The notes: generated by a model not told the origin, from the sequence alone. Positions 1-11,300 are shown, counted from the first letter of the stretch. The stretch: 64,000 nucleotides of DNA from Ophiosphaerella korrae (GCA_028456385.1 JALNQF010000021.1:310001-374000), one strand, 5' to 3'. Translations and numbers: made by a program.

Positions 1-928
1 CCGGCGCTACCATGTAATTTGCTATTTCTTGAGAGCATGCCCATTTTTCTCGTTCAGCTGACGCACGCCACGGATCGCTCGGGAGATTTACTCCGCGCAT
101 CAACTTACCAGCTGGCCGGGACGATATGGCATGCAACCTCCTGACTATAGGGCATAACGAGAGAAGTTGAATTGTGCGTTACAGGGTTATACTGCAGATC
201 AAGTCCCACCCGGAGTTGTCTCCAGCGACAGCAAGAGGTGACTGAGTCATGTGCCGGCCATAAGTACACAGGTTTTACGATGCTCGGCGGTATCGGTTCG
301 TTTGAATCTTGAACTGTTCCTGTGCACATTGAGGATAGTCGCGCCGAGCGCGGCGCATACCTCGAAAAGGGTAATGGGGCTCCCCAACTTGGATCCGAGA
401 GATTATGCCCCCAAGACAGTCCCACACGTCACTGCAATCAAATAGGCTGGCGAGGTTACACAGTGAGGTGCTTGTTCCGGTGCGTCGTCAAATTTCAAGT
501 AGAGGTCTCACCGTGGTGGGTTCAGCGTATCACAAACAGGCTCGTATCTTGCATCACACGCGTGTTGGACCAGCGAGCAGTTCCAATTCAAAACTCCCGT
601 GACCTTCCCCAGAACATCCCATGCGCAATGTTCACTCCCGTTGTCAGACATTTGACATGCTGTTTTCGCATGCCTCGCGAATATGAGGCCCGAAGGTGAC
701 TTCCTTGTCATACAACGGCGTTATCTATCAATTTTTTAGTGTTACAAACGCCATGTAGTAGATGTTGAAGACGGCATTTCCAACGATACTTTCGATCCTC
801 GTCTGTTGTACACCTTGGAGTACTTCCAGAAGTTGTTGCTCCTATGGGTAAATGAGCCAAAGATATCACAGGAGTAAAAAGCACCACGAGCGCCGTTGAT
901 GAGACTACACAGCCTTCTAATCATGCTT

Positions 929-972
929 CAGTAACTAAAGGGTATATATATATATATACTCTTTGGTAACTG
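929..972. repeat. Imperfect palindrome with (TA)n core
   Basis: Two 16-base arms (929-944 and 957-972) are inverted copies with about 13 of 16 matching positions and flank a run of alternating TA. The DNA could form a cruciform or hairpin. No gene is adjacent, so a terminator role is unsupported. Confidence 0.5.
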
Positions 973-3900
973 GCTTCAACTCGTTCGTACAACCACATAG
1001 CGCCAGCCTCGGCCACGCCGCATTATTCCAAAGTGACAGGTACCCTACATCTTCACCCTCTACTAGGATCCCACGTCACAAGACTCGCTAATGCAATCTG
1101 TACGCTTACAAACCACTTGGTCGCGCCCACCAACACCATTTCAGGTCAACTATACATATGTACAACCACACTTCCGAAACATCGGGCTCTCAATAGCGCA
1201 TTCACTAAGACGCAAGATCTGTAATGATAACGATCAAGAAAGGCTGCAGTCGCACCGCATCCAAATCTTGGATTGAACAGGTCCTGCGCGTCTCAGTGAA
1301 AGCACAAGGATATCGGGAGCCAGGGCACCTGCAAGGGAAACCATCATCATCATTGCATCGACATTCTCGATTGAAATAAGAAAACTCGCATGCATCTGGA
1401 CTCACATGATCTCGTTAGGCAACGTGGTCAGTCAAAGGCATGCAATTGCGGTTCCAACCGGAACTGTCATCCACATCGCTGGGTCCTTTAGTCGCCCCTG
1501 AAGATCTCGGCGCGAGAGAGCATCGCCTAGCATTTTTGCACGCGGGCTGACACGGTTGCGCGCTGCTGCCCTGCGTCAGCCCCTCCCCCCCCCTCCCGAC
1601 TTCGGACACGGAATCTGTGCGAGTCCACGCGCGCGAACCGTTGCTGGAGCGGTTGATTTCAATTAATCAGAGAAAAGGCGGGATACCGTTGGGTGCCCCG
1701 CTTGCCCTTGTCGATGTCGCTTGTTTAGCGGCAGGAATGACAGGTCCTGGATTGTAGCATTATCGTGGCTATGTCGTGCTCGTCACAGTTTCGACTGCAT
1801 TTTAACGCCCGGAACCCCGCGATGGTGCCCTGAAAGTGCCCTGAGGCGCCCTAGAGCAGTTGATGAACGTGCATTGGACCCGGAAATTGATTTCATGAAT
1901 TGTTATAGGCGACGGTCGTGGTGGAAAAAGGGGTACTATGTGTATCATGACCATGAGCTTTGTTGGAAGTGTGGCGACATCTATTGGGATGAGGGCCACA
2001 TCCATGACTCAAATCAACATTTTACGAAGCCTTTTATTGAATGCGCGCATGCGCCCTCTTCGAAAAGAGAATGCTGAAACCTCCTGAGAGCAGATGAGCT
2101 GCACGCTTTGGCGTCAGGACACAGCTCTACGCCACTACGCCATTGCGTTAAACCGTCCAAAAGAATAGGCAATGATCAACCAACATTAATCATTGGGTGT
2201 AAAGCATTAGGCTTACACTGTAGTCTATTCTAGTGTTCCACCAGCCAGTGCTAACCTACTCTAACATTGCATACTCATGCCTCGCAATGGTATATATTCG
2301 TAGTACTACAGACTAGCTGTAGCGTAAACGTACTGTTCTCCTCATGATGATCAACAACGTTGATTATTCTTCATCTTTTCGCAGGCTGTTTAGCAAAGTG
2401 GAGTAGGGCTTTCCGCCTTACAATATCAATCGACAGTCTATAAGTATCATATGTCCACGGCCAAACCAATTCGTATATGCAGTAAGTTCCAATTAAATAA
2501 AAAAAAAATCGTAAAATAATAGTAGATTAAGCGTCAGGTTCTACGCGACTGAATATCATATCTGTATCGCCCTCGATCTTTAGGCCATTTTTCTCTATTA
2601 CTACTTCAATGCCCCGAACGGGTCTCAAGTAATCAACCAGCCCTAACCACTGGGAGACGAGTAATGTTGTTAAATCAAGCTGGCCTCGACAATTTCCTAA
2701 CAGCATGATAGTCTCTTTAGGCATACACTTTAAGCTCTCGTTTGGTGTAGATGTCGTACCCGTCCCTATTTCCTATGCAATGATCAATTGCGTGTGATGG
2801 CGAAATCAACTTGTCGCGAGAGAGCGATAGTATATATACCGGCCCAGGTAGTAGTAGGGTCGTGAGCTTGAGCTCTTATTTTTCTGCACAATGCAATATC
2901 TAACCACTTGGTGCAGTACGACTTTGCTGTATTAATGCACTGTAGTAAACGGTCCAAAGAGACAAGCAGTACGCATTTTGGCGTTGAGTATCCAATGTAG
3001 AATAATTTGTGACTGCTACAGCTAGTCACAGTTTTATAATTGATATGCCGAGACAGCTTGTGATCTTCCCAGGCGCTTCCATTGTTGAAGCCTGTCTCTT
3101 TCTGTGGTCTTCAGGTCTCGCATGATGCCTATGACTGCATACTGCATACAGCTAGTGGAGGAGAGTGTTGCAGGTGTTTGACATGGGGCTTAGCCACAAC
3201 GAGAGAAGGAAGTATACGTTGCGGCACAGAAGGCGTATAAGTGATAGTATCATGCGTGGCGGCTAGACGGATCGGTGCCTTTTTAGGGTCAATTCTGCTC
3301 TTTTCTTGTATGCCCATCCATTTGGTATTTGATAGGGATCTGCTTCCTTCTTGCCATAACGACCTCGGCCTTTAGCCTAGCCTTTAGATTTAAGAATTAA
3401 AGGCCTGGTTACGTAGTGGGTAGGAGCACAAAAGCCGCTAGGATTGAATTTTGAGGGCTTATATCGGATAAATAGAGTGTGTCACAATGTGAAATTCACC
3501 TCACCGAGGAATAATCAGAGTTGTCTTTATGGCTGCTATTACATTATTTATGGCCCACCGCAGCACCGGTATTGGAATAGAAAATTGTTATGTGTGAGCT
3601 GGCACTGGCGAATAGTACTGTAAAATGCTAACAAGGCGAAGACTCCAAGGATGGAACGATAGTAAAAGGCTCTTTCAGTTGATTAAGTCAAAGTATATAA
3701 TCACTCCGTAAGACCCTAAGACTTTTTGGCTGCGCTGCTGATGACACCAAACTGAGCTATTTAACATGTGTCGTGCAGAGTGTAGACGAAGTTGTTATAG
3801 CACGGTCGTATTAACGGAAGTCCCCGAAACCCTAGGAGATGCGGAATTCTCATATTGTGAGTTCCGGTTCGCTGCCTTCTTACCACAAGCTATTGTCGTT

Positions 3901-4416
3901 GAATCCGAAGCATTTCATCCCGATTGTGACCAAACATTACGTGTCAGCTATAGGCAAAAATCGATGGTCGAGTACAATAGCATACCAGAAGTGGGTTAGG
4001 CTGATTGACAAGTGTAGTTTGGAAGGCTGGATGCAAGGCGTACAAGTAAAAGATTGTCAAGATACTAGTATTTGGAGTCTAGTTGTCTTGACACATCTTC
4101 GAGAGTATCAGGGTTGAGCGGTTGTCCTATAATCAGTGTTGTCTAGATATGGCAACATGACCTGAATAAAAGTAAATCAGAATAAAGGTTGCTTGCTTTG
4201 GGACATGAATCTCTCGGCGCGGTGCTGCAAAGAAACGCTGCCTATGTGACTGGAACCTACGAAGGGTTCTACAGAGAGCCAGTGAACGATTAGTATCAAA
4301 AAGAAGACAAATTGAAGTGGTCAAAAGGGAGGCATTTGTAGCACCACAAGTTTGCAGATATACCATAGTTAATCTGAATAAGTCTGGAAAGCATGCACAT
4401 GTGATATAATCTATAT

Positions 4417-4422
4417 CACGTG
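4417..4422. promoter_or_regulatory. CACGTG E-box, distal ERG3 upstream region
   Basis: CACGTG sits in the symmetric context ATCACGTGAT (4415-4424), about 570 bp before the ERG3 start. Fungal SREBP-type bHLH factors bind E-boxes and related sterol elements. Only the motif is seen; use in vivo is inference. Confidence 0.3.
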
Positions 4423-4690
4423 ATGCTAAGCACAGGGTGCTGGAGTAACATTTATCAGGCAAATTATTTCGTATTCGCAGAGCTGAAGGAGAAAAATATG
4501 TGCGAATTGAGAAGGGCAAGGAGGCGACGCGTACGAGTGTTGGAAGAGCGGTTGAAAATTACTAGTAGTAGAACGCTGATTTGTGGGCCCGTGGCATGAT
4601 AGTGATGTGTGGGCCATGCGATGATGGCGCCTTGCGAGGTCAGATCACTTTTACAACCAGGAGCCCGAGTATCCGTCGCCGAAAGCTGAT

Positions 4691-4696
4691 CACGTG
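4691..4696. promoter_or_regulatory. CACGTG E-box with overlapping SRE-like half, ERG3 promoter
   Basis: The sequence ATCACGTGAGGTGAC begins at 4689, about 300 bp before the ERG3 ATG. It holds an E-box, and its reverse strand reads GTCACCTCAC, one base from the SRE-like consensus (A/G)TCACCCCAC. Ergosterol genes are known SREBP targets in Aspergillus and Schizosaccharomyces, so this is a plausible sterol or hypoxia response site. Confidence 0.35.
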
Positions 4697-4990
4697 AGGT
4701 GACGCTAATGGCTTGTCACAGGCGGTGATTGGTGAGAACGCGTGTTGCAATTTGAGAGCCAGGGACCGAACGGAGCGCAGAAAGATTATCCCCGAGTAGG
4801 TAAAGTCCTCAAAGGGAGTCTCCTCCCGGCCTCAGTTGCCACCGCCGTTCTTTTACGTCGATTGCAGTTTCAATTGCGAGCGCTGCTACTTTCCTGCCTC
4901 TCCGCGACCAACGTCTTTTTCCTGCGTCCACAAATCGACGAATCACACTCTTTTCGTACCTGACTGCTGCCAACAGCCAAGGGTGCCACC

Positions 4991-6111
4991 ATGGATGTCG
5001 TGCTTGAGGTAGCCGATACTTTTCTGTTCGATCCCCTATACGCAATCCTTCTTCCAGGAAGCACACCACACTCTTCGGTCGCCAATGCCACCATTTCAAG
5101 CTTCAGAGAGGAACCCACAGGCTTTGCTAAGCCCCATGCGACATGGCAATACGAGCCTTCCACCCGCTACTTCTCCCTGGAGCCGTCCAAATATGCATAC
5201 ATGAGCTCATGGAGCCGCGATGACTGGCAGCGCCAGGTATTATCGCTGTATCTCATTACATGGTACGCATCCACACGAACTTTCGTGTCGTGTATACCCA
5301 GATTGACTAATGCTCCTGCCGCAGGCTCTTTGGCGTCGTCGTATACTTTGTTTTTGCCGGCCTGTCTTACCTCCTCGTCTTCGACAAGGCCACGTTCAAA
5401 CACCCCAGATACCTAAAGAACCAGATCACCCTCGAGATCAGGCAAGCCAACGTCGCCTTCCCCATCATGGCAATTCTCACCGTACCCATCTTTTTTGCAG
5501 AGGTACGTGGTTACTCCAAACTATACGATACACCAGAGGAGGGCCCTGGAAGCTGGTACACTTGGGCTCAGTTTCCATTCTTCCTCATGTTCACCGATTT
5601 CTGCATCTACTGGATCCACCGCGGCCTGCACCACCCCAATGTGTACAAGCACATCCATAAACCTCATCACAAGTGGATCATGCCAACTCCCTTTGCGTCG
5701 CACGCCTTCCACCCCCTGGATGGCTATGCTCAAGGCCTACCTTACCACATCTTCCCCTTTCTGTTCCCGCTTTCCAAGCTTGCCAGCGTCGCTTTCTTCA
5801 TCTGGGTCAATATCTGGACTGTTTTGATTCACGATGGCGAATATGCACACAACTCCTCTATCATCAACGGTGCTGCGTGCCACACAATTCATCACCTGTA
5901 CTTCAACTACAACTATGGACAGTTCACCACCCTTTGGGACCGTCTCGGTGGCAGCTACAGGAAGCCCAATGACGAGCTGTTCCAGAAGGAGCTCAAGATG
6001 TGCCAGAGCGAGTGGAAGAAGCAGGTCGAGGCCGTCGACAAGATGGTCCAGGAAGTCGAGGGTGACGAGGATCGCGAGTATGCTTCCCAGGAGGCAAAGA
6101 AGGTTCGTTAA
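4991..6111 (+). CDS. ERG3: Sterol C-5 desaturase (Erg3)
   Basis: Endoplasmic-reticulum di-iron enzyme that introduces the C5-C6 double bond in late ergosterol synthesis. The gene model is join(4991..5262, 5325..6111), with a 62-base GT-AG intron that rejoins a Trp codon (residue 91), giving 352 residues, the usual family length. Three histidine clusters typical of the fatty-acid-hydroxylase superfamily are present: H189-RGL-H193-H194, H202-KP-H205-H206 and H277-TI-H280-H281. Hydrophobic segments lie near residues 92-110, 132-151, 170-187 and 235-262. The start ATG has a good CCACC context and no in-frame ATG precedes it. The charged C-terminus (about 320-352) is rich in Glu and Lys. CACGTG boxes upstream suggest sterol-responsive control. 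It converges on the MBOAT gene. Identification is firm; whether the genome has a second ERG3 paralogue cannot be told. Confidence 0.95.
5263..5324 (+). other. ERG3 intron
   Basis: Begins GTACGC and ends GCAG, in phase 2. Splicing joins the hydrophobic stretch ending LITW to LFGVVVYF, restoring a continuous first membrane segment. Two earlier GT sites, at 5237 and 5248, give poorer joins. Confidence 0.85.
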
Positions 6112-6474
6112 ATTTTCATGTTCTGAGATGTCGTTACGAAAGAATATGGATAGAAGAGAGGAAGAGGGCCCCATGAGTGCAGTGCATCCATGAAGGCATG
6201 TTCAGTGGAGGACTTTTAGTGTACATACCTTTCAACGCAATCGCTGCACTTCGGTTTGAGGAACTAGGGGCGTGGCCTTCAGTTGGCTGACCTAATTGTA
6301 ATATGGAGCTTCGGCGCAAAAGCATTTATAGGGCTTGGATAGATTACTTCAGCATAATACCTAATGTCACGTGAGTGATCCTACTCATACTGAACTTTCG
6401 CCCTACATATTGAGGTTCGTGTCCAAGATGATCGGTTTCCAAGGCAAAATGTGTGCTACGCAATTATAGCCATC
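6112..6474. other. Intergenic, convergent ERG3 and MBOAT 3' ends
   Basis: No gene is seen. It holds both 3' untranslated regions. A CACGTG lies at 6368-6373, an unlikely promoter position because both neighbours end here. Confidence 0.6.
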
Positions 6475-8109
6475 TTACAAAGCTAGCCCGGTCGTCCACC
6501 ACGTCTCTCCCCTATGCCATCGAACCACCTCGCCCATATTTCCCCAGCACCACCACCCATCCCTCTCATCTGCACCAAAGCCCAGTCCCCTGAATAATGA
6601 AACGGGGATGGGTTGAAACAGCCAAACGCCTCCTCTAGAAAAATCATCACACAGCAAGTGCGCTGTGTAGTAAAACCACACATGTACGTACAAGAAAGTG
6701 AACGCCCGCCTCACAAACAGTGGCACACGCCGCGTGGCACTGTATTCTTTCAGTGCCTGCATAGTCAGTACCTCAGCAAATATGCCCAGTGCCTGCAGTA
6801 AGAAGAAAACAATGGGGCCCCTAACCGGCCGCGTCTCCCCCGCACACGTATAACTCCCACTCGCATGCACAATGCCGCTTAGCCCAAATGCCACAACTAA
6901 CTGACCGGCCTTCGCCACCGCGCTCTTGCTATCCAGACCCAACATCTCAATCGCCTTCCGGCTCGGTTCGCGGAATGCAAAGCGAAACGTCTGGTGCCAC
7001 CAACTGCCCCACCACCCCACAAGCCCCTTGTCCAGAACGACCGAGTACGGCGCCCATGTTTCGGGGTACATCCAGGGTTCGGCGCGGGCGCCGAGAAAGG
7101 CAGGGCCAAGGAGGGCGGAAAAGAAGAGGGGGCCGAGGGCGAAGATGGTTTGGAGCGCGTGTTTGACGCCGAGCATGGAGAGTGTGAGACGAGTGATGTG
7201 AGTGAGTGTGGGGCGGGAGGCGAGGAGCGAGAAGGGGAAGTAAAGGGGTGGAGGGTGATGGACAAGACCCCAGAAGTAGGGATCATGCATCATGAGTGTT
7301 TTCAGGGCGTCGAGGGCCAGGTAGCCTGTGATGAAGGTTTTGATGTTTGCGCGGATGAGTTCCGTTTGTGTGGCGTGAAGCTGGACTTGGGCATTGTGTA
7401 TGCGGCGGGATGTCTTGGGCTCGTTGCCTGCACTGTTATAGTGGAGCTGCAATCGGACATGCTTTGGAGGCGGTGGTAGAGCGGATGTACGCCAGTTCCA
7501 GCCTGCACCACGGAAGTTGCAGAGTATGTCACATACCCAATCAAGGCGCTCGATAAAGGGGGTGAGGGGATATGGCTGCCATGCAAATGAACCGTGACGA
7601 TCGCGTGGTCCGGCATGACCAGTGGTTATACCGTTTCCCTCTTTTTCTTTTGATTGTGACAAGCCGTTTCTTTGGTCTGTATTATCTGTCCCTTTCTCAG
7701 GTGTACATCCTGACCTCTTGAATGCACCTTCTAATCTCTCGATTCTCTGAAAGTCGGTCTGCGCATCATTACACACCAGAATCGCAAATACCCAAACGAC
7801 ACCCCAAGCATTGATCAAGCCTAATCCGAAAGATGTCACCACTCCTTTAGCCCTAGTGTATCGCATACTATAAGCTGCGAAAGAAGCGATCCATGCAAAG
7901 GCTAGGAAGCGACACTTTTTTAGCCATGGTCGATTTTGATGCGGAACCAAAAGATATGCAATAACCACAGCAGCTCCAAGTGATCCCCAGGGATACAGGA
8001 ATGGTTGATATTCCCCAGTTGCAATTTGTCTATCATATTGCGCGTAGTAGTGCCGGACTACTTCGTAGTGAGAGCGTGGCCATGGATCCTTGCCAAATGT
8101 CGTGAACAT
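6475..8109 (-). CDS. MBOAT/wax-synthase-domain acyltransferase-like membrane protein
   Basis: A predicted polytopic membrane protein of 544 residues, without introns. The C-terminal half matches the fungal wax-synthase-like MBOAT pattern: a WWGSWWHQTFRF segment (about residues 363-375), then a hydrophobic helix with the conserved His in SGIVHASG (about 410-420), then several membrane segments. The N-terminal part holds hydrophobic segments followed by a charged loop with many Lys, Glu, Asn and Thr. Members transfer acyl groups to alcohols or secondary-metabolite hydroxyls; the substrate here is unknown. The ATG at 8107-8109 (MFTTFGKDPW) is the first in-frame ATG; the frame stays open upstream but only with a TTG. 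It diverges from the DRG1 gene, with under 300 bp between the starts. Family assignment is good, specific function open. Confidence 0.8.
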   Translation of the reverse strand: MFTTFGKDPWPRSHYEVVRHYYAQYDRQIATGEYQPFLYPWGSLGAAVVIAYLLVPHQNRPWLKKCRFLAFAWIASFAAYSMRYTRAKGVVTSFGLGLINAWGVVWVFAILVCNDAQTDFQRIERLEGAFKRSGCTPEKGTDNTDQRNGLSQSKEKEGNGITTGHAGPRDRHGSFAWQPYPLTPFIERLDWVCDILCNFRGAGWNWRTSALPPPPKHVRLQLHYNSAGNEPKTSRRIHNAQVQLHATQTELIRANIKTFITGYLALDALKTLMMHDPYFWGLVHHPPPLYFPFSLLASRPTLTHITRLTLSMLGVKHALQTIFALGPLFFSALLGPAFLGARAEPWMYPETWAPYSVVLDKGLVGWWGSWWHQTFRFAFREPSRKAIEMLGLDSKSAVAKAGQLVVAFGLSGIVHASGSYTCAGETRPVRGPIVFFLLQALGIFAEVLTMQALKEYSATRRVPLFVRRAFTFLYVHVWFYYTAHLLCDDFSRGGVWLFQPIPVSLFRGLGFGADERDGWWCWGNMGEVVRWHRGETWWTTGLAL

Positions 8110-8404
8110 AATCGAACTGTGAAAACACAAGGAGCAAAAGGAGAGATAGAACCAAGCATTAGAAAGAAAAGGAAATCCCAAACCCAGAAAGAAGCAATGT
8201 GGTGGCGCACTGACTTGAGAAAGTCAAGACGATCTTGCAGTCGCTAAATGCAGGACTAGGCCATAAACGGAAGTGGCGTCGAGCGACAACACCAAACCAC
8301 TTTGCATCGTGATATCGCTAGACCGCGATCGCGATCATTGGAGCAGCAGGTCACGTCTTCCAACTTTCTATCGTCATAGTTGAAGGACTACACACACCGG
8401 CAAC
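8110..8404. promoter_or_regulatory. Shared divergent promoter, MBOAT gene and DRG1
   Basis: 295 bp separate the two start codons. The stretch includes ATCGCGATC-type palindromes near 8320-8335 and a GTCACGTC at 8350-8357. No TATA box or known regulator site can be assigned with confidence. Confidence 0.4.
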
Positions 8405-9806
8405 ATGGTGAACATCACAGAAAAGATCAAAGAGTGAGCCATGGTGAAGTTTTGAAATGCCAAGTTCTAACGCCCCACCAAGGATTGAGGAGGAGATGCG
8501 AAGGACACAGAGTGAGTGTTCTAATGCCTATCACATGTGACTCTAAGCTAACGTACTGTAGAAAACAAGGCGACAGGTACGAAATCCGACCACTGATTCG
8601 GAAACAAGTTTTAAAATGCATCAACCGTCACGTGCTAATACTTCACCTAAGAATACCATCTAGGTTTACTGAAAGGGTATGAACCATATAATATATCAGA
8701 GAGCAAATAGCTGACTACAACCAGCAAACTCGCCCGTCTCCGTGCCCAACTCCTTGAACCAGGCCCCGGTGCAGGCGGCGGCGGTGGCACAGGCTTCGAC
8801 GTATCCAAATCAGGCGACGCACGCATAGCTCTCGTCGGATTCCCCTCAGTTGGCAAATCCACGTTTCTATCCCGAGTCACCAAGACCAAATCAGAAGCGG
8901 CAGCCTACGCCTTCACCACCCTGACCGCCATCCCCGGCGTGCTCGAGTATGGCGGTGCAGAAATCCAAGTTTTGGACTTACCCGGTATCATCGAGGGTGC
9001 GGCCGAGGGCAAAGGACGCGGCCGACAAGTCATCTCGGCCGCCAAAACTAGCGACCTAATCTGCATGATTCTCGACGCGACCAAAAAAGCCGAACAACGC
9101 CGGCTCCTTGAAGCTGAGCTCGAAGCCGTGGGCATCAGACTCAACCGCGAACCACCGTACGTTTGCCCCCTTTTTACCCAACCCCCTCCCATCCCTTTAC
9201 TAACCAGCCCGGTTGTTTTCCTTTTGCAGAAACATCTACCTCAAGCCGAAAAAAGCAGGCGGGATGAAAATAACCTTTTCTTCGCCCCCGAAACACCTCG
9301 ACGAGAAAATGATCTACAACATCCTCAAAGACAATAAGATGCTCAACTGTGAAGTGCTGGTGCGCGACGAAAATGCTACCGTCGACGACTTCATCGACAC
9401 CATCATGATTGCGCACAGAAAGTACATCAAGTGCCTATACGTCTACAATAAAGTCGACTCGATTGGGATCCCCCATCTGGACGAGTTGGCGCGCGAGCCA
9501 CACACGGTCGTCATGTCGTGCGAGCTCGATCTGGGGATCCAGGATGTGGTAGAGCGGTGTTGGCGTGAGTTGGCGCTAATGCGTATCTATACCAAGAGGA
9601 AAGGGTGCGGGCCGGACTTTGGGGAGGCGTTGATTGTGCGTAAGGGTAGTTGTATTGAGGATGTGTGTGATCAGGTGCATAGGACATTGAAGGAGACGTT
9701 CAAATATGCGTTGGTGTGGGGCGCCAGCGCGAGACATGTGCCGCAGAGGGTGGGGTTGAGCCATGTGGTGGCGGATGAGGATGTGGTGAGTATTGTGGCC
9801 AAGTAG
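8405..9806 (+). CDS. RBG1: Developmentally regulated GTP-binding protein 1 (DRG1/Rbg1)
   Basis: Cytosolic Obg-related GTPase that associates with translating ribosomes together with a DFRP/Tma46-type partner. Gene model: join(8405..8433, 8483..8511, 8562..8576, 8664..8676, 8725..9156, 9230..9806), 364 residues, matching yeast and human DRG1. The first four exons are only 29, 29, 15 and 13 bases, but they rebuild the conserved N-terminus ([18 protein letters not shown], then LLKGKLARLR). G1 is GFPSVGKST (67-75), G3 is DLPGIIEG (about 113-120), G4 is NKVD (246-249), and a TGS domain fills about residues 285-364. A Gly-rich loop (about 40-50) is slightly longer than usual. Every intron has GT-AG ends. 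Identification is firm; the tiny exons rest on homology and reading frame. Confidence 0.93.
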
Positions 9807-10127
9807 GCAGTATTTGGTTGTCATGGAGAAAATCATACTATTTGACTTGAGATGCTGGTGCTAATTTCAGCCTGCACATGCAAAATCAAGAGGCTATGAC
9901 GAAGCGGTAAAACACGCTTGGGTATCTATGTGACAGACAAACCAGAAAACAGAAAAGTGACGGAAAGAGATATTAGGCTTGCTTTGCAGCAGAGGAGTCT
10001 AGTCTAGTCGTGGGCGCTGTAACAACAGGAACAAATGTAGAAATGGGAGAATGATATGCTTTCGTACCCTTGCGCCATAACGAAAGACACTTTTGTTCAA
10101 CTAGGTAGAAATCAATACGAGGTTATG
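9807..10127. other. Intergenic between convergent DRG1 and ERF4
   Basis: 320 bp with no open frame of note; both genes end here. Confidence 0.6.
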
Positions 10128-11300
10128 CTATGATTGTGCCCCGATGATTGGGGGCTGGGAATTGACCTGTAGGGTCGGTGTCAGTGGATAAGGGAGGTAC
10201 TGGTCGCTCGGCAGCGGTGCAACGTCTTCGTGCTCGTCTTCTTGTGTGTTTGGCCGTGATATTGTGTCGGGGTCGATTTGGGGATCTGGGATCTGGATAT
10301 CGAGCTGTGTAGGTTAGTATTTGTATGTAGACGAGGACATGGAGTTTCATACTGTGAGGTAGCCCGTTCTCCGCAGCGGAATGATTTGCACTGCCTCCTT
10401 CTCGCCTATGGTCCTGTTCCAGTTCTCGACCCAGCGCTCTAAATCGGCCAGTTTCCGTTTGACACCCGTCAACCCTACGTCGTCCCACAGCCAGAAAGTG
10501 GCAATTCCCATGACGGCGTCCAGCCAGGCACGGAAGGTGAAGGGGTCAAACGCGTCTATGAGGGTGTTGTTGATTTTCTTGATGAGGTCCCGAAAGTCGT
10601 CTTCGCTGATCAAGGGGTCGAGGATCTCAGGGTACAGATTGGTGAAGGTGGGGGCTAGGTCGCCCTTGATCATCCAATCCCTCTTGATGCGGATGATGCG
10701 CGTGCTGGAGTACAGCTCCGACTCGAGAGGGACGTGTGGGTTGGGATGGGGAAAGCAGGGATGGGAAGGGCCCCAGGGAAACTCGGACTGGTCATCGCCG
10801 GGCACGTGGGCAGAGGCGGCCGAGTGCATCGAGGTGCGGCGCGAGGCGGAGAGGGAGACGCGGGTAGGGCCATGCTCCTTGGTGTGGACGATGGCGGCCT
10901 CGACGTCGAGATCGGGGGTGGCAGCCATGGCAGAGCGCGGAAGGGCGATGCTGGTGCGGCCGGCTATGCTGTCCTCGCCGGTAGACCGTTCGACCACAAG
11001 CGACGAAGGCGCAGGGCTCTGGCGGCTCTGGCGGCGCTGGGGCAGAGTGAGCAGGGGATATTCGTCGCGTTCGGCGGCCGAGGGCTGCTCAATGGGGAGG
11101 TTGGGGTAATCGAGTGGGTGGTGGTTTTGGTTTTGGTGAGTTTGGTGGTGGACGGCTAGGGCGCGCGGCGACGAGTTGACGGGGTTCCACAGGCGCGAAG
11201 CTGGCTGGCGTGGGGGCCCTCCAACAGCAGCAGCAGCAGCCGCGGCAGCAAAGGGTCGCAGGGGGTTGAAGTTGAAGATGCGGTTGGTGAGCGACCAGCG
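10128..11300 (-). CDS. ERF4: Erf4-family subunit of Ras palmitoyltransferase (5' end unresolved)
   Basis: Partner of the DHHC enzyme Erf2, needed for palmitoylation of Ras at the ER/Golgi; related to animal GOLGA7. The family core is clear: RIIRIKRDWMIKGDLAPTF, then YPEILDPLISEDDFRDLIKK, then NWNRTIGEKE. A 48-base intron (10305-10352) follows GYLT and joins a 58-residue acidic tail ending IIGAQS at the stop at 10128-10130; reading through without splicing would stop at once. Upstream the frame stays open through a disordered, Gln-, Pro- and Ala-rich N-terminus, including a poly-Ala run from CAG-type repeats near 11220-11245. No in-frame ATG exists between the non-ATG codons near 10997 and the upstream stop near 11640, so the true start must lie in an unrecognised upstream exon. 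The end at 11300 is only the approximate limit of coding-like sequence. Confidence 0.8.

Larger units (their letters stand above)
1..4990. other. Gene-poor stretch with no recognisable gene
   Basis: Reading frames on both strands are short and broken, and none gives a protein I recognise. The longest translated pieces (around 1721-2077, 2527-2760 minus and 3766-4117) show no known motif and no convincing splice pattern, and several lack an ATG. Base composition is moderate, clearly richer in G+C than the transposon island. Old, decayed repeats are one explanation, but I found no terminal repeats or duplications. An AT-cored palindrome lies at 929-972, and the last few hundred bases hold the ERG3 promoter. 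Confidence 0.6.

Noticed and set aside
1721..2077. Possible small Cys/His-rich protein gene on the plus strand
   Set aside because: The frame opens with TTG, the first ATG leaves a short peptide, and the residues CWKC and HDHE do not form a known zinc-binding pattern. Nothing around it supports a gene.
2527..2760. Minus-strand coding-like piece with QWLGLVDYLRPVRG and VVIEKNGLKIEG
   Set aside because: It looks slightly protein-like and could be the tail of a decayed gene, but I know no family for it and the frame is blocked upstream by a stop near 2775.
3766..4117. Two overlapping plus-strand frames of 77 and 92 codons
   Set aside because: No start context, splice signals or motif favours either; both are within chance length.
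6483..7616. Several long frames overlapping the MBOAT gene on both strands
   Set aside because: They are out-of-frame shadows of the GC-rich coding sequence; only the 544-residue frame shows membrane segments and family motifs.
10347..10997. ERF4 as a 216-residue protein starting at 10997
   Set aside because: The codon at 10995-10997 is GTG, the frame stays open well upstream, and the unspliced stop at 10347 cuts off a clear acidic last exon that follows a GTATGA...CAG intron.
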